Source: Flavobacteriaceae bacterium (GTDB taxonomy: Bacteria; Bacteroidota; Bacteroidia; Flavobacteriales; Flavobacteriaceae). From it: DNA of 64,000 nucleotides. The stretch covers positions 1 through 64,000 of the forward strand of contig JAFMCL010000012.1 of NCBI GenBank assembly GCA_017857815.1. The letters run 5' to 3'. Shown piece by piece: positions 27,594 to 37,437 of this stretch; within the stretch, counting starts at the first letter, position 1; every line of letters starts with the position of its first letter. The notes under the pieces were generated by a model. The model did not search any database. It worked only from the letters and a program-made list of their open reading frames with translations, and was not told the DNA's origin. A program made the translations under genes and the position numbers.

Positions 27594-30082
27594 AAAGAGA
27601 TATCCCCTCCTTGTTCCTCACTTCCTTGATTCCCTCGGCGAGAACTTTTTTGATCTTTTTTCTGGTTTAGACGGTAGGTAGCCGATAAAATGAAAGTCGG
27701 AGTTTCTCTTCTGTAAATTCCATAATTCCTAAAAGTATTGGTGGTAGTTACGGACTCTCTCATTCCCGTATTGAAAAGATCACTTACACGAAAAGAAATC
27801 GTTCCCCTATCCTTAAAGATATCTTTACTTAAAGCTCCTGAGACATAGAGCATCGGCTCTGATCTTGATTGTGCATTAATTCTAGGCCCTGAGTAATAGA
27901 CTCTCATTTGCCAGTCAATCTCACCGGGTAAAGTGATTTTACTGTTAACTCTTGAAAACCAACTCAGGTTGGTAGCATCAAGACTTTCTCCTTTGTATTC
28001 CCCAATAGTCTCGGAATTATATAAATTAAAATTAGCAAAGAACCTTGATTTCCTAGAAGGGGAGTAGCTCAAAGTAAACTCAACACCTGTTCTATTGTTT
28101 TCTGCTAGATTTATTGGATTTCTTATAATTATTGGAACTTCTACAAGTGGATTTGCTGGATCATTTGGGTTTTTAAGATCTCCACTTATAACTGCAGTTT
28201 CCCCACTTTCTTCTCCTACAAAAGTAAATACGCTTGTTGCCTTTTGAAAATATACAGAACCGTTTAAAGTGAATTTATCCCATCTTTTGAGATAGCCCAA
28301 ATCTATTGTGTTTGAATAGCTCGGGTTCAGGTCTGCATTCCCTTGAAAGAAATTGGCGACACTGCTTCTTGAAGGAAAAGGATTTAAAAATCTTCCTCTA
28401 GGTCTTGAGATTCTTCGGCTATACCCTAAAATGATGCTTTCAGTTTCTTTAAACTCATAAGATAGATTTACTGTAGGAAAAAACTCCATATATTTTTTTT
28501 GATTGTAATCATTGGTACTCCTCTGATCAACGGTGATCTTTGAGTCTTCCATTCTTAAACCAAATAGAAATGAAAAATCTTTCATCTTTTTTCCATACTG
28601 AGTGTATAAGGCGTTTATATGTTCCTTGTAAATCAATTCATTAGACAAGTCATTGTCTAAATTAAATTGATTGTTGTCAAAAAGATAAACATTATAGTCC
28701 GTTCCTTGATTTGAAAAACTTCCTCTATATCCAAATTCAAATTGGGTCTCTTTATCAATTGGCAACACATAATCTGCTTGAAATAAAATTCTTTTTTCAC
28801 TTTGATATTCAATGAGCTTTTCAAAACTCTTTTTGCCATTCACTGGAATAAGTGTACTGTTTTCTATGTTTGCCGATTCATTCTCATCACTTTCTTCGTA
28901 TTGAAATGTGGCTGTAATCTTTTGACCCTCTTCGTCTAATTCGGAATCAAAATTGATGTTAAATTGATGGGATTTATCATCATCTTCTTCCAACTCAATT
29001 CTGTCTGATTGCGTGATGATTAATCTGTTCTGATCAAATTCTTTAATTTCATTTTTCGTATAATCATCCCCACCTTCAGTTCTGATAAACCCCCCTAAGA
29101 TTAAAGATGTTTTTTCTTTTAAGTAAATTTCTACACCCAAACTTGAGAAAATACTATTATTTTCTCTTTCAGGCCGTCTTATTTCTTCTAGAAACGTACT
29201 CGGATCTGTTCCATTAAAATACTCATTATCATTAAACACTTTCCCAATCGAAAGACTGTTGTTTGTCGAATTGGTTGTGAAAATATTAAATTTTTCTTTT
29301 CTTAAATTAACAGTAGCTGAACCACCATATCTTCTAGGAAATCCACCGTTAATTGTGAAATTACCATTGAGACCAAGCAGTTCTTGTTTCTTCAAGATTA
29401 TGTTAAGTATCCCTGCAGTTCCTTCAGCACCGTACCTTGCAGAAGGAGAGGTTATTACTTCAACCTTATCAATAGACTCCGCAGGTAATTGTTGCAATCC
29501 TTGAGGTCCTGAAATCCCAACCAGTCCAGAAGGTTTTCCATTGATTAGTATCCTGACATTGTTATTGCCTCTAAGGGCAACGTTTCCTTCAACATCTACG
29601 GAAACAGACGGTACATTGTCCAAAACATCAGCAACGCTTCCTCCTCTGACTGTTAGATCTTTTCCGACGTTGTATATTCTTTTGTCCAATCGAATTTCAA
29701 CTTCAGTTTTTTCTGCCATCACTTCAACTCCTTCGAGCAAGTTTTCAGAAATCAATAAACTGATCTGCCCAAAATCTTTGGAGGCCTTCAATTCAACTTT
29801 GGATAAGGAATAAGGCTCAAAACCAATGTATTCTATTTTTATGTCATAAATCCCAGGAAAAACACTTAATGAAAATTTCCCATTTGCACCTGTAAGTCCT
29901 CCTTGCACCTGATTAGGTCCCTTATCACTCAATAAGCTGATTGAGGTATATTCCAAAGGTTGTTGGGTTTCCTTGTCAATTACGATTCCATTAATAGTGA
30001 TTTTGGAAGGAACTTTTTCACGCTGTCCATAAGATTGAGAAATACAAACTAGTAGAAAGAGAATAGTAAATAGTTTAATCAT
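27590..30082 (-). CDS. TonB-dependent receptor-like outer-membrane beta-barrel protein
   Basis: 830 aa. Residues 1-20 are a signal peptide (hydrophobic LFTILFLLVCISQS, cut near YGQ). Residues about 27-110 are a carboxypeptidase-regulatory-like beta-sandwich (INGIVIDKETQQPLEYTSI). A plug domain follows (VADVLDNVPSVSVDVEGNVA; VRILINGKPSGL; IDKVEVITSPSARYGAEGTA). The remainder is a barrel of the OMP_b-brl_3 type, ending in aromatic Phe. The substrate is unknown; there is no adjacent SusD-like lipoprotein, so a polysaccharide-utilisation role is not supported. Transport of a metal complex or another small ligand, or a structural role, remain possible. Confidence 0.88.
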   Translation of the reverse strand: MIKLFTILFLLVCISQSYGQREKVPSKITINGIVIDKETQQPLEYTSISLLSDKGPNQVQGGLTGANGKFSLSVFPGIYDIKIEYIGFEPYSLSKVELKASKDFGQISLLISENLLEGVEVMAEKTEVEIRLDKRIYNVGKDLTVRGGSVADVLDNVPSVSVDVEGNVALRGNNNVRILINGKPSGLVGISGPQGLQQLPAESIDKVEVITSPSARYGAEGTAGILNIILKKQELLGLNGNFTINGGFPRRYGGSATVNLRKEKFNIFTTNSTNNSLSIGKVFNDNEYFNGTDPSTFLEEIRRPERENNSIFSSLGVEIYLKEKTSLILGGFIRTEGGDDYTKNEIKEFDQNRLIITQSDRIELEEDDDKSHQFNINFDSELDEEGQKITATFQYEESDENESANIENSTLIPVNGKKSFEKLIEYQSEKRILFQADYVLPIDKETQFEFGYRGSFSNQGTDYNVYLFDNNQFNLDNDLSNELIYKEHINALYTQYGKKMKDFSFLFGLRMEDSKITVDQRSTNDYNQKKYMEFFPTVNLSYEFKETESIILGYSRRISRPRGRFLNPFPSRSSVANFFQGNADLNPSYSNTIDLGYLKRWDKFTLNGSVYFQKATSVFTFVGEESGETAVISGDLKNPNDPANPLVEVPIIIRNPINLAENNRTGVEFTLSYSPSRKSRFFANFNLYNSETIGEYKGESLDATNLSWFSRVNSKITLPGEIDWQMRVYYSGPRINAQSRSEPMLYVSGALSKDIFKDRGTISFRVSDLFNTGMRESVTTTNTFRNYGIYRRETPTFILSATYRLNQKKDQKSSRRGNQGSEEQGGDISF

Positions 30083-30125
30083 TTTAAAATTTAATACTTA
30101 ATAGACTAAGAGTAAAGAATAAAGT

Positions 30126-30479
30126 TTAATTAACTTTTAAAAATTCAACTAAATTTTCAAGAGGTCTGGCAATAACACCACTATCATTGGAAGTAACGAT
30201 TGGTCTTTCAATTAGCTTAGGATGTCTAACAAGAACAGTTAATATTTCCTTTTCCTCAAGGTTCTTATCTTTAAATTCATTTTTCCAAAGTGTCTCATTT
30301 TTTCTTAAAACCTCAGAAGGTTTCTTCCTCACTTTTGTTAAGATATCAGATAGTTCATTTTCGTTGAGATTGTCTTCGAGGTATTTTACAACTTCAAAAT
30401 TGATATTATGCCCTTCAAGATGTTGAATAGCCTCTCTAGACTTTCGACATCTTGGATTGTGGTAAATGGTGATTTCCAT
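30126..30479 (-). CDS. arsC: ArsC-family glutaredoxin-coupled reductase (arsenate reductase-like)
   Basis: 117 aa, thioredoxin-fold ArsC/YffB family. The catalytic cysteine is C11 in IYHNPRCRKSREA. Downstream arginines in VRHPKLIERPIVTSN match the ArsC oxyanion-binding RPI motif (Arg before Pro-Ile). No arsenical regulator or efflux gene is nearby, and many flavobacteria carry this gene alone, so arsenate reduction is inferred from family only; a Spx/YffB-like redox role is the alternative. It lies between the receptor gene and the rplT terminator. Confidence 0.85.
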   Translation of the reverse strand: MEITIYHNPRCRKSREAIQHLEGHNINFEVVKYLEDNLNENELSDILTKVRKKPSEVLRKNETLWKNEFKDKNLEEKEILTVLVRHPKLIERPIVTSNDSGVIARPLENLVEFLKVN

Positions 30480-30494
30480 GATTGTATAAAATTA

Positions 30495-30525
30495 AAAAAC
30501 CCATCCTTCTTTGGGATGGGTTTTT
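30495..30525 (-). terminator. Terminator of the thrS-infC-rpmI-rplT operon
   Basis: Twelve-base arms AAAAACCCATCC and GGATGGGTTTTT with a 7-base loop, 17 bases after the rplT stop on the minus strand; the transcript ends in a U-run. The A/T flanks make it potentially bidirectional. Confidence 0.85.
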
Positions 30526-30541
30526 AACGAGTATGTTATTT

Positions 30542-30886
30542 TTATTTAATTTTGTCGACCACTGCTTTGAATGCGTCTGGGCTGTTTGCTGCCAAATCAG
30601 CAAGAACTTTTCTGTTCAGCTGAATGTTGTTGGCTTTTACTTTACCCATGAATTGGCTGTAAGACATCCCATGAATCCTAGCACCTGCATTGATACGCGT
30701 AATCCAAAGCGCTCTAAAGTTTCGCTTTTTGGTTTTACGGTCACGGTAGGCATAAAGCATTGCTTTTTCTACTGCGTTTTTTGCTACAGTCCAAACGTTC
30801 TTTCTTCTGCCGAAGAAACCTTTGGCTTGTTTAAATATTTTTTTTCTACGTGCTCTTGAAGCAACTGAGTTTACTGATCTTGGCAT
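30542..30886 (-). CDS. rplT: 50S ribosomal protein L20
   Basis: 114 aa. Early-assembling large-subunit protein that binds 23S rRNA. The start [19 protein letters not shown] is typical, as are [14 protein letters not shown] and [19 protein letters not shown]. Last gene of the thrS-infC-rpmI-rplT operon, followed by a strong terminator. In other bacteria L20 represses this operon; I looked at the 90 bases between rpmI and rplT and see two short palindromes but no demonstrable L20 leader structure. Confidence 0.98.
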   Translation of the reverse strand: MPRSVNSVASRARRKKIFKQAKGFFGRRKNVWTVAKNAVEKAMLYAYRDRKTKKRNFRALWITRINAGARIHGMSYSQFMGKVKANNIQLNRKVLADLAANSPDAFKAVVDKIK

Positions 30887-30976
30887 TTGTTTTTTGTTTT
30901 TTTGATATTGGCGGTTAATTAAAACACTTTATGAGCCGAATACCATGGTTATGAATTAATATTGAACCGGTTTAAG

Positions 30977-31174
30977 TTACTTTAATCTTAGTTGTGTCTT
31001 GATATTACTAAGATCGCTATCACTAACCAAGCCAGAGTGCGTAAGTTTTAACTTACGTTTCTTTGATTTTTTGGTCAAAATGTGACTTTTAAAAGCGTGC
31101 TTTCGTTTAATTTTACCAGTACCAGTAAGCTTGAATCTTTTTTTGGCACTAGACTTTGTTTTCATTTTAGGCAT
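30977..31174 (-). CDS. rpmI: 50S ribosomal protein L35
   Basis: 65 aa, very basic. Family start [20 protein letters not shown] and central [19 protein letters not shown] are clear. It lies 29 bases after infC and 90 bases before rplT, the standard infC-rpmI-rplT order. Confidence 0.97.
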   Translation of the reverse strand: MPKMKTKSSAKKRFKLTGTGKIKRKHAFKSHILTKKSKKRKLKLTHSGLVSDSDLSNIKTQLRLK

Positions 31175-31203
31175 TTTTGCTTTTTATTTGATTTATACTC
31201 GTG

Positions 31204-31758
31204 TTACTTCTTTTTTGGTGCGATAAACATAATCATTCGTTTTCCTTCAAGTTGTGGCATTTGTTCAACTTTCCCTAATTCTTCGAGATCTTGAGCCAAT
31301 CGAAGTAATAAAATTTGTCCTTGCTCCTTAAAAACAATTGATCTTCCTTTAAAAAACACAAAAGCTTTAAGTTTTGCGCCTTCGCTTAAGAATTTTTCTG
31401 CGTGTTTCTTTTTAAATTCATAATCGTGTTCATCAGTCTGAGGTCCAAAACGGATTTCTTTGATGATAACCTTAGTGGCTTTGGACTTCATTGATTTCTC
31501 ACGCTTCTTTTGTTCATAGAGAAATTTTTTGTAGTCCAATATTTTACAAACTGGAGGAGAAGCTTTGGGAGATATTTCCGCTAAGTCTAATTCTAGTTCT
31601 TCAGCTAAAGCTAGTGCTTTAGATAGTTCATAAACCCCAATCTCAACATTGTCTCCTACCAAGCGTATTTCTTGAGCAGTTATTTTTTCATTAATTCGGT
31701 GGGGATTTTCTTTAAAAATCCTCGCTGGTTTATTCGATCTTCTTCTACGTATTGCTAT
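31204..31758 (-). CDS. infC: Translation initiation factor IF-3, ATA start codon
   Basis: 184 aa when started at the ATA codon at 31758. This is the only near-cognate codon that gives the family N-terminus ([18 protein letters not shown]): an in-frame TAA lies five codons upstream and the intervening codons are AAT TGG CAG GCC. Domains: N-terminal ([19 protein letters not shown]), basic linker ([15 protein letters not shown]), C-terminal ribosome-binding domain ([19 protein letters not shown]). IF-3 in other bacteria also uses non-AUG starts, which makes synthesis self-limiting because IF-3 discriminates against such starts. The same autoregulation is inferred here. It starts 17 bases after the thrS stop. 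Confidence 0.93.
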   Translation of the reverse strand: MAIRRRRSNKPARIFKENPHRINEKITAQEIRLVGDNVEIGVYELSKALALAEELELDLAEISPKASPPVCKILDYKKFLYEQKKREKSMKSKATKVIIKEIRFGPQTDEHDYEFKKKHAEKFLSEGAKLKAFVFFKGRSIVFKEQGQILLLRLAQDLEELGKVEQMPQLEGKRMIMFIAPKKK

Positions 31759-31775
31759 GGCCTGCCAATTTTAAA

Positions 31776-33722
31776 TTAATGTTCAAAGTTAGAAATACTT
31801 TTTGATATCTCTTTATTTATGAGTTCTACAAAGTTTTTTATCTCCATACCCCCCATATCACCCACGTGGTGTTTTCTTACTGAAACGTTATCCGATTCAG
31901 CTTCTTTTTCCCCTATAATCAGCATGAATGGCACTTTGCTCATTTCTGCTTCCCGGATTTTTTTGCCAATTGTTTCATTCCGGTTATCAAGGAAGGCGCG
32001 AATTTCGTGATTTTCCAAGAAACTTAAAACTTTTTTCGCGTATTTTTCATGTTTTTCGCTCACACACAAGATACTTACCTGATTTGGAGAGAGCCATAAA
32101 GGGAAATTTCCTCCCGTATGCTCCAATAAAATTGCAACAAATCTCTCTAAACTTCCAAAAGGTGCGCGATGAATCATTACGGGTCTGTGCAACTCATTGT
32201 CACTTCCCTTGTAGTTGAGTTCAAATCTTTCTGGTAGGTTATAATCTACCTGAATGGTTCCTAATTGCCATTTCCTTCCCAATGCGTCCTTGACCATAAA
32301 GTCAAGTTTTGGGCCATAAAAAGCGGCTTCGCCCTCTTCGATTATAAAATTCAGTTTCTTTTCTTTAGCCGCTGAAATAATTGCCGCTTCTGCCAATTCC
32401 CAATTTTTTGTATTTCCAATGTATTTTTCAGGTTTTTTAGGATCACGAATCGAAACCTGTGCTTCGAAGTTGTCAAAGCCTAAGGATCCGAAAACATAAA
32501 GTACAAGATCAATAACATTTTTAAATTCCTGATCTAACTGATCTGGTGTACAAAATATATGAGCATCATCTTGAGTAAAACCCCTAACTCTTGTTAATCC
32601 ATGAAGTTCTCCACTTTGTTCGTAGCGATAAACTGTTCCAAATTCTGCAAAACGTTTTGGTAATTCTTTATAACTCCAAGGTCTTGAATTGTAAATTTCA
32701 CAGTGGTGTGGACAATTCATTGGTTTTAACAGGAAAGTTTCTCCTTCAGAAGGAGTTTCGATTGGTTGAAAGCTATCCTCTCCATATTTCTCATAATGCC
32801 CCGAAGTCATATATAGTTCCTTGCTCCCTATATGTGGTGTTATGACCTGCTCATAACCTGCTTTTTTCTGTGCGACTTTAAGGAAATTTTCTAATCTTTC
32901 TCTAAGCGCAGCACCTTTAGGCAACCACAGAGGCAAGCCTAGTCCTACTTTTTTCGAAAAAGTAAAAAGTTCAAGCTCTTTACCTAATTTCCTATGATCT
33001 CTCTTTTTTGCTTCTTCAAGCAATTCGAGATACTCTGTTAATTCTTTTTGTTTTGGAAATGAAATACCATAGACTCTTGTCAGTTGGTTGTTTTTCTCAT
33101 CCCCACGCCAGTAAGCTCCGGCTACGCTTAACAGTTTTATGGCTTTTATGAAACCAGTATTTGGAATGTGTCCACCACGACAAAGATCAGTGAAGTCAGC
33201 ATGATCACAGAAAGTGATCGTTCCATCTTCTAGGTTCTCTATAAGTTCAACTTTGTAAGGATTTCCTTCCTTTTTGTAAAAATCAAGTGCTTCTTGTTTA
33301 GAAGCAGCTCTCATTTTAAATTCAAATTTTTGACGAGAAAATTCAATGAATTTTTTTTCTAGATTGACAAGATCTTTTTCTGATAAAGATTTAGTTCCAA
33401 AATCAACATCATAATAAAATCCGTTTTCAATCGCTGGACCTATGGTTAGTTTCGCTTCGGGATATAACGCCAAAATTGATTGCGCTAAAACGTGAGCAGA
33501 AGAGTGCCAAAAAGCAGTTTTCCCAGGCGTATCATTCCATGTGTAGAGTTGCAAGTCACCATCTTCTTGAAGTGGTGTAGCAGTTTCAACCGTTTGATTG
33601 TTGAACTTTGCAGAAAGTACGTTTCTAGCCAAACCTTCACTAATATCTTTTGCAATATCCAAAACGGTTGTTCCTTTAGCATAGCTTCGTTTTGACGAAT
33701 CGGGAAATTTTATTTCAATCAT
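31776..33722 (-). CDS. thrS: Threonyl-tRNA synthetase
   Basis: 648 aa from the ATG at 33722; an earlier in-frame start at 33743 would add seven residues upstream of the promoter-proximal transcription start and is rejected. Domains in order: TGS ([20 protein letters not shown]), editing domain with [10 protein letters not shown] and [10 protein letters not shown], class II catalytic core with the zinc site [10 protein letters not shown] and motif 2 [20 protein letters not shown], motif 3 [11 protein letters not shown], and a C-terminal anticodon-binding domain. First gene of the operon; a good promoter lies directly upstream. Confidence 0.97.
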   Translation of the reverse strand: MIEIKFPDSSKRSYAKGTTVLDIAKDISEGLARNVLSAKFNNQTVETATPLQEDGDLQLYTWNDTPGKTAFWHSSAHVLAQSILALYPEAKLTIGPAIENGFYYDVDFGTKSLSEKDLVNLEKKFIEFSRQKFEFKMRAASKQEALDFYKKEGNPYKVELIENLEDGTITFCDHADFTDLCRGGHIPNTGFIKAIKLLSVAGAYWRGDEKNNQLTRVYGISFPKQKELTEYLELLEEAKKRDHRKLGKELELFTFSKKVGLGLPLWLPKGAALRERLENFLKVAQKKAGYEQVITPHIGSKELYMTSGHYEKYGEDSFQPIETPSEGETFLLKPMNCPHHCEIYNSRPWSYKELPKRFAEFGTVYRYEQSGELHGLTRVRGFTQDDAHIFCTPDQLDQEFKNVIDLVLYVFGSLGFDNFEAQVSIRDPKKPEKYIGNTKNWELAEAAIISAAKEKKLNFIIEEGEAAFYGPKLDFMVKDALGRKWQLGTIQVDYNLPERFELNYKGSDNELHRPVMIHRAPFGSLERFVAILLEHTGGNFPLWLSPNQVSILCVSEKHEKYAKKVLSFLENHEIRAFLDNRNETIGKKIREAEMSKVPFMLIIGEKEAESDNVSVRKHHVGDMGGMEIKNFVELINKEISKSISNFEH

Positions 33723-33740
33723 AATTGATAAAAATCTGTT

Positions 33741-33771
33741 CAAAGATAGTTGTATGAAGTAAGCGACACAA
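33741..33771 (-). promoter_or_regulatory. Promoter of thrS operon
   Basis: Minus strand TTG (33771-33769), 20-base spacer, TATCTTTG (33748-33741): a full match to the Bacteroidetes TTG-N19/21-TAnnTTTG promoter. Transcription would start near 33737, about 15 bases before the thrS ATG. Confidence 0.65.
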
Positions 33772-33785
33772 TTTCTTTTTAGATT

Positions 33786-34010
33786 TTAATTTTTTCTATT
33801 ACCAAGCAGTCCGTTTAGTAATGTTTTAATTCCCCAGAAACCATAGAAAATAGAAGTAATACAGATTACCCCTCCAATGATGCAAACTGGCCAGAAATAG
33901 GGGTGTCCTTCGTTTTTAAATGCTTGATGAAGTATAACCGGGCCTATAAAACAAAGCACAATAAATATGCTCATTCTTTTAAGTCCTTTCTTTAAATCTT
34001 CTGTGTTCAT
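33786..34010 (-). CDS. Small two-span membrane protein, DUF6095-like
   Basis: 74 aa. Two hydrophobic segments (about residues 14-30, IFIVLCFIGPVILHQAF, and 38-58, FWPVCIIGGVICITSIFYG) with a short loop NEGHPYFWP and basic ends. It matches my memory of the flavobacterial DUF6095 family, which often follows murQ; here its ATG overlaps the murQ stop by 4 bases. Function unknown; co-translation with murQ suggests a link to cell-wall recycling, but only by context. Confidence 0.75.
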   Translation of the reverse strand: MNTEDLKKGLKRMSIFIVLCFIGPVILHQAFKNEGHPYFWPVCIIGGVICITSIFYGFWGIKTLLNGLLGNRKN

Positions 34011-34816
34011 TTGTGGTTCTTAATTGCACCTCTTATGCTTTTGTGTTCCTTTAAAAGTCGGATGGATGTTTTAAGATCAATGTTTAATTCTTCCATTAAG
34101 ATTCGAGCAGCACGATCTTCTAGTTTTTCATTGGTGATTTGAATATCAATCATTTTATTTCCTTTGACCCTTCCAAATCTGATCATACTTGCCGTCGTGA
34201 TCATGTTTAAAATCAATTTTTGAGCCGTTCCGGATTTCATCCTTGAACTTCCGGTTAAAAATTCTGGACCTACGACCACCTCAATCGGGTAGTCAGAACA
34301 TTCTGTCAAAGGACTTCCCGGATTTGAAGTGATGCAACCCGTCTTGATATTATTTTTTTGACATTCTTTAAGTGCTGATATAACATAGGGTGTTGTTCCA
34401 GAGGCAGCAATTCCAATCACGAAATCTTGCTCGTTAGGCTTGTACTTCATTAGATCTACCCATCCTTGGTTCACATCATCCTCAGCGTCTTCGATAGATT
34501 GATATAATGCAGGAATTCCACCAGCAAGTATGCCAACAACTTTTTCTGGGTTAGTGCCAAAAGTAGGAGGGCATTCCGAAGCGTCCAAAACTCCAAGTCT
34601 TCCGCTTGTACCTGCTCCTATATAAAAAATTCTTCCACCTGCTATGAAGTTAGATTCTATGGCAGTAATAAGGTTTTCAACTTTATCTAAAACTTTTCCA
34701 ACGGCCTGAACTGCAAAAAGATCTTCTTTATGGATTCCAGAGATTAACTCATCAACTGATAGCGTCTCAAGTGCATTATAGTGAGAATCTTGCTCTGTAA
34801 TTTTCTTAAAATTCAT
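34007..34816 (-). CDS. murQ: N-acetylmuramic acid 6-phosphate etherase
   Basis: 269 aa, SIS-domain enzyme cleaving the lactyl ether of MurNAc-6-phosphate to give GlcNAc-6-phosphate, part of peptidoglycan recycling. Signatures: YIGAGTSGRLGVLDASECPP and the IAGGIPAL-type loop (seen as GILAGGIPALYQSIEDAEDD with the catalytic acidic residues), SGTTPYVISAL, and EFLTGSSRMKSGTAQK. Slightly shorter than the E. coli protein (about 298) at the C-terminus. It lies 33 bases after icd on the same strand, and overlaps the DUF6095-like gene. No MurNAc kinase or transporter is nearby. Confidence 0.94.
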   Translation of the reverse strand: MNFKKITEQDSHYNALETLSVDELISGIHKEDLFAVQAVGKVLDKVENLITAIESNFIAGGRIFYIGAGTSGRLGVLDASECPPTFGTNPEKVVGILAGGIPALYQSIEDAEDDVNQGWVDLMKYKPNEQDFVIGIAASGTTPYVISALKECQKNNIKTGCITSNPGSPLTECSDYPIEVVVGPEFLTGSSRMKSGTAQKLILNMITTASMIRFGRVKGNKMIDIQITNEKLEDRAARILMEELNIDLKTSIRLLKEHKSIRGAIKNHK

Positions 34817-34849
34817 AATTTATTAAAATAAAAGAATTTAACTCTCTAT

Positions 34850-36076
34850 TTAAGCTAGTTTAGAATCCAAATTTGTTTTGAGCGCACCAAGGAAGTCTTG
34901 TGTTGTAAGATAGTGAGACTCTTTTAGTTGCTTCTGATGAATTAACAAAGCCAAATCTTTTGTCATTATTCCACTTTCGATTGTTTCAATACAAACAGCT
35001 TCCAAAGTAGCGCAAAAATCTATAAGTTCTTGATTGCTATCTAGTTTACCTCTGTGTGCCAAACCTCTTGTCCATGCAAAAATTGATGCAATTGGATTTG
35101 TAGAAGTTGCCTTTCCTTGTTGGTGTTGTCTGTAATGGCGGGTAACCGTTCCATGAGCAGCTTCAGCCTCCATGATTTGTCCGTCAGGAGTAACAAGCGT
35201 AGAAGTCATTAATCCTAATGAACCAAATCCTTGGGCTACTGTATCTGATTGAACATCGCCGTCATAGTTCTTACAAGCCCACACGAAACCACCGCTCCAT
35301 TTCATTGCTGCAGCAACCATGTCGTCGATGAGTCTGTGTTCGTAAGTAATACCTGCAGCTTCAAATTTCGATTTGAATTCATTATCAAATACTTCTTGAA
35401 AAATATCTTTAAAACGACCATCATAAGCCTTCATGATTGTGTTTTTTGTGGAAAGGTAAAGTGGCCAACCCTTGTCTAAAGCTCTGTTCATACAAGATCT
35501 TGCAAATCCAAAGATTGAAGAATCAATGTTGTACATACTCATTGCAACACCATCTTCTTGAAAATTATAAACCTCCCAAGACTGTTCTTTACTTCCATCT
35601 TCTGGAGTAAATGTCATGGTTAACTTTCCTTTTCCTTTGATTACTGTATCTGTTGCCTTATACTGATCTCCAAAAGCATGACGACCAATACAAATTGGTT
35701 TGGTCCATCCTTGAACGTATCTCGGTACGTTTTTCATAATGATTGGCTCTCTAAAAACAGTTCCACCGATAATGTTACGGATGGTTCCATTGGGAGAACG
35801 GTACATTTTTTTTAAACCAAACTCAACAACACGATCCTCGTCGGGAGTAATTGTAGCACACTTAATCCCAACTTTATGTTTATTTATAGCTTCTGCAGCA
35901 TCAATTGTTATTTGATCTTCTGTTGCATCTCTTGACTCCATTCCAAGATCATAATACAGAAGCTCTAAATCTAGGTAAGGTAGAATAAGTTGTTCTTTTA
36001 TAAATTTCCAAATGATTCTCGTCATTTCATCACCATCGATCTCTACTACGGGGTTTGCTACTTTTATTTTTGACAT
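34850..36076 (-). CDS. icd: Isocitrate dehydrogenase (NADP), eukaryotic-like type
   Basis: 408 aa. Oxidative decarboxylation of isocitrate to 2-oxoglutarate in the TCA cycle. The sequence belongs to the subfamily shared with eukaryotic NADP-IDH rather than the E. coli type: [19 protein letters not shown] at the start, [19 protein letters not shown] for substrate binding, [20 protein letters not shown], and the NADP region [18 protein letters not shown]. Full length. Upstream lies the rplS terminator, so it should have its own promoter, which I could not recognise. Confidence 0.96.
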   Translation of the reverse strand: MSKIKVANPVVEIDGDEMTRIIWKFIKEQLILPYLDLELLYYDLGMESRDATEDQITIDAAEAINKHKVGIKCATITPDEDRVVEFGLKKMYRSPNGTIRNIIGGTVFREPIIMKNVPRYVQGWTKPICIGRHAFGDQYKATDTVIKGKGKLTMTFTPEDGSKEQSWEVYNFQEDGVAMSMYNIDSSIFGFARSCMNRALDKGWPLYLSTKNTIMKAYDGRFKDIFQEVFDNEFKSKFEAAGITYEHRLIDDMVAAAMKWSGGFVWACKNYDGDVQSDTVAQGFGSLGLMTSTLVTPDGQIMEAEAAHGTVTRHYRQHQQGKATSTNPIASIFAWTRGLAHRGKLDSNQELIDFCATLEAVCIETIESGIMTKDLALLIHQKQLKESHYLTTQDFLGALKTNLDSKLA

Positions 36077-36162
36077 TTGTAGATAATTTATTTATTAATA
36101 TTGATTTGATAAAACACCATTATTTCTGGGTTAGAAATGGTATTTCAGGGAAATAAATACAT

Positions 36163-36186
36163 AAAAAAACCGCATGAAGCGGTTTT
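36163..36186 (-). terminator. Terminator of rplS
   Basis: AAAACCGC (36166-36173) and GCGGTTTT (36179-36186) with a 5-base loop; on the minus strand the stem is followed by a run of seven T. It sits 7 bases after the rplS stop. Confidence 0.85.
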
Positions 36187-36193
36187 GATATGT

Positions 36194-36544
36194 TTAATAT
36201 TTTTTTTCTTTAATACGTGCTTTTTTACCACGTAATTCTTTGAAGTAGTAGATTCTGGATCGTCTTACTTTTCCTCTTTTGTTTACTTCAACTTTTTGAA
36301 TTGTTGGAAGATTGAGTGGGAAGATTCTTTCCACACCAATTGTACCAGACATTTTTCGAATTGTAAATGACTTAGAAAGCCCTTCTCCTTTAATCTGAAT
36401 AACAACCCCTCTAAAAAACTGAGTTCTTACTTTTTCACCTTCTCGGATTTCATAGTAAACGGTAATGGTGTCTCCTGCCGAAAATTCAGGGAAATCTTTC
36501 TTAGCGATGAATTCTTCCTGAATGAAATTTATTAATTTTTCCAT
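36194..36544 (-). CDS. rplS: 50S ribosomal protein L19
   Basis: 116 aa. Protein at the 30S-50S interface. Family motifs: FSAGDTITVYYEIREGEK, RTQFFRGVVIQIKG, SFTIRKMSGTIGVERIFPL and KVRRSRIYYFKELRGKKARI. It follows trmD by 118 bases on the same strand and has its own good promoter in that gap, so it can be transcribed independently of trmD. Confidence 0.98.
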   Translation of the reverse strand: MEKLINFIQEEFIAKKDFPEFSAGDTITVYYEIREGEKVRTQFFRGVVIQIKGEGLSKSFTIRKMSGTIGVERIFPLNLPTIQKVEVNKRGKVRRSRIYYFKELRGKKARIKEKKY

Positions 36545-36609
36545 TTTAGTTAATTAGTGTTAGTAAAACAACATTCACAATTAGAGCCAGAGGTTATTTT
36601 AACGCGGTG

Positions 36610-36639
36610 CAAATTTATAACTTATTTTGATTTAAGCAA
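36610..36639 (-). promoter_or_regulatory. Promoter of rplS
   Basis: Minus strand TTG (36639-36637), 19-base spacer, TAAATTTG (36617-36610). Exact -7 match; start of transcription near 36606 gives a leader of about 60 bases. Confidence 0.65.
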
Positions 36640-36662
36640 CCACCTATCCTGTTTTTATGTTG

Positions 36663-37343
36663 TTAATCTTCATTTAAAAGATCAGGACGAAGTCTTTGCG
36701 TTTTCTCAAGCGCTTTTTCCTCTCTCCAAGCGTCGACTTTTGGGGTGTCACCCGAGGTGAGTATTTCTGGAACACTCCATTCTTTATACTTCGCTGGTCG
36801 TGTATAGATCGGCGGGGCCAAAAGACCATCTTGGTAACTATCAGTTAGGGCAGAGGATTCATCTCCAATCACCCCAGGAATGAGTCTGATGATGCTGTCA
36901 CAAAGTACAGCAGCTGCAAGCTCACCACCTGACAAGACAAAGTCTCCAATCGAAATCTCTCGAGTTATTAAGTGATCTCTCACCCTTTGATCAATTCCTT
37001 TGTAATGACCGCAGATGATAATTATATTTTTTTTGAGTGAAAGTTCATTTGAGACATTCTGAGCAAGTTGCTCTCCATCAGGAGTTAAATAAATGATCTC
37101 ATCATAATCATTCGTTTTTTTTAAATGTTCTAAACACAAATCAATCGGCTCAATAGTCATTACCATTCCTGCGCCACCTCCAAAGGGATAATCATCTACT
37201 TTTTTATGTTTGTTGTTGCTGTAATCTCGAGGATTATGAAAATTAACAGTTACTTTGTTTGCGTCAATGGCTCGCTTCAGAATAGAAGCTTCAAAAGGAC
37301 TGGAAAGTAATTCTGGAAATAGTGTGATGATATCAATCCTCAT
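36663..37343 (-). CDS. trmD: tRNA (guanine-N1)-methyltransferase
   Basis: 226 aa. SPOUT-class enzyme that forms m1G37 in tRNAs and prevents frameshifting. Signatures: [72 protein letters not shown], and [21 protein letters not shown] split across the C-terminal part. Complete length. In tandem with rplS, as in many bacteria, although rimM and rpsP are not adjacent here. Confidence 0.97.
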   Translation of the reverse strand: MRIDIITLFPELLSSPFEASILKRAIDANKVTVNFHNPRDYSNNKHKKVDDYPFGGGAGMVMTIEPIDLCLEHLKKTNDYDEIIYLTPDGEQLAQNVSNELSLKKNIIIICGHYKGIDQRVRDHLITREISIGDFVLSGGELAAAVLCDSIIRLIPGVIGDESSALTDSYQDGLLAPPIYTRPAKYKEWSVPEILTSGDTPKVDAWREEKALEKTQRLRPDLLNED

Positions 37344-37377
37344 TTGCGCATTGTTTTAAACCTTGCAAATATTTTAC

Positions 37378-37413
37378 AAAAAAAAAAAGTTACCAAAACT
37401 TTTGGTAACTTTT
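37378..37413 (-). terminator. Strong terminator of the HtrA-like protease gene
   Basis: Perfect inverted repeat AAAAGTTACCAAAA / TTTTGGTAACTTTT around a single base, followed on the minus strand by a run of eleven T in all (37388-37378, the first four within the stem). It sits 24 bases after the protease stop codon and upstream of trmD. Confidence 0.9.
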
Positions 37414-37437
37414 CTCTAACCTAAATAGAATTAAATT

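Noticed and set aside
30887-30976. L20 autoregulatory leader between rpmI and rplT
   Set aside because: Only short palindromes (AACCGGTT, ACCATGGT) are visible; no structure that I could match to a known leader.
36557-36760. 67-codon plus frame between rplS and trmD
   Set aside because: It spans the rplS promoter and the trmD 3' end on the opposite strand; no family features.
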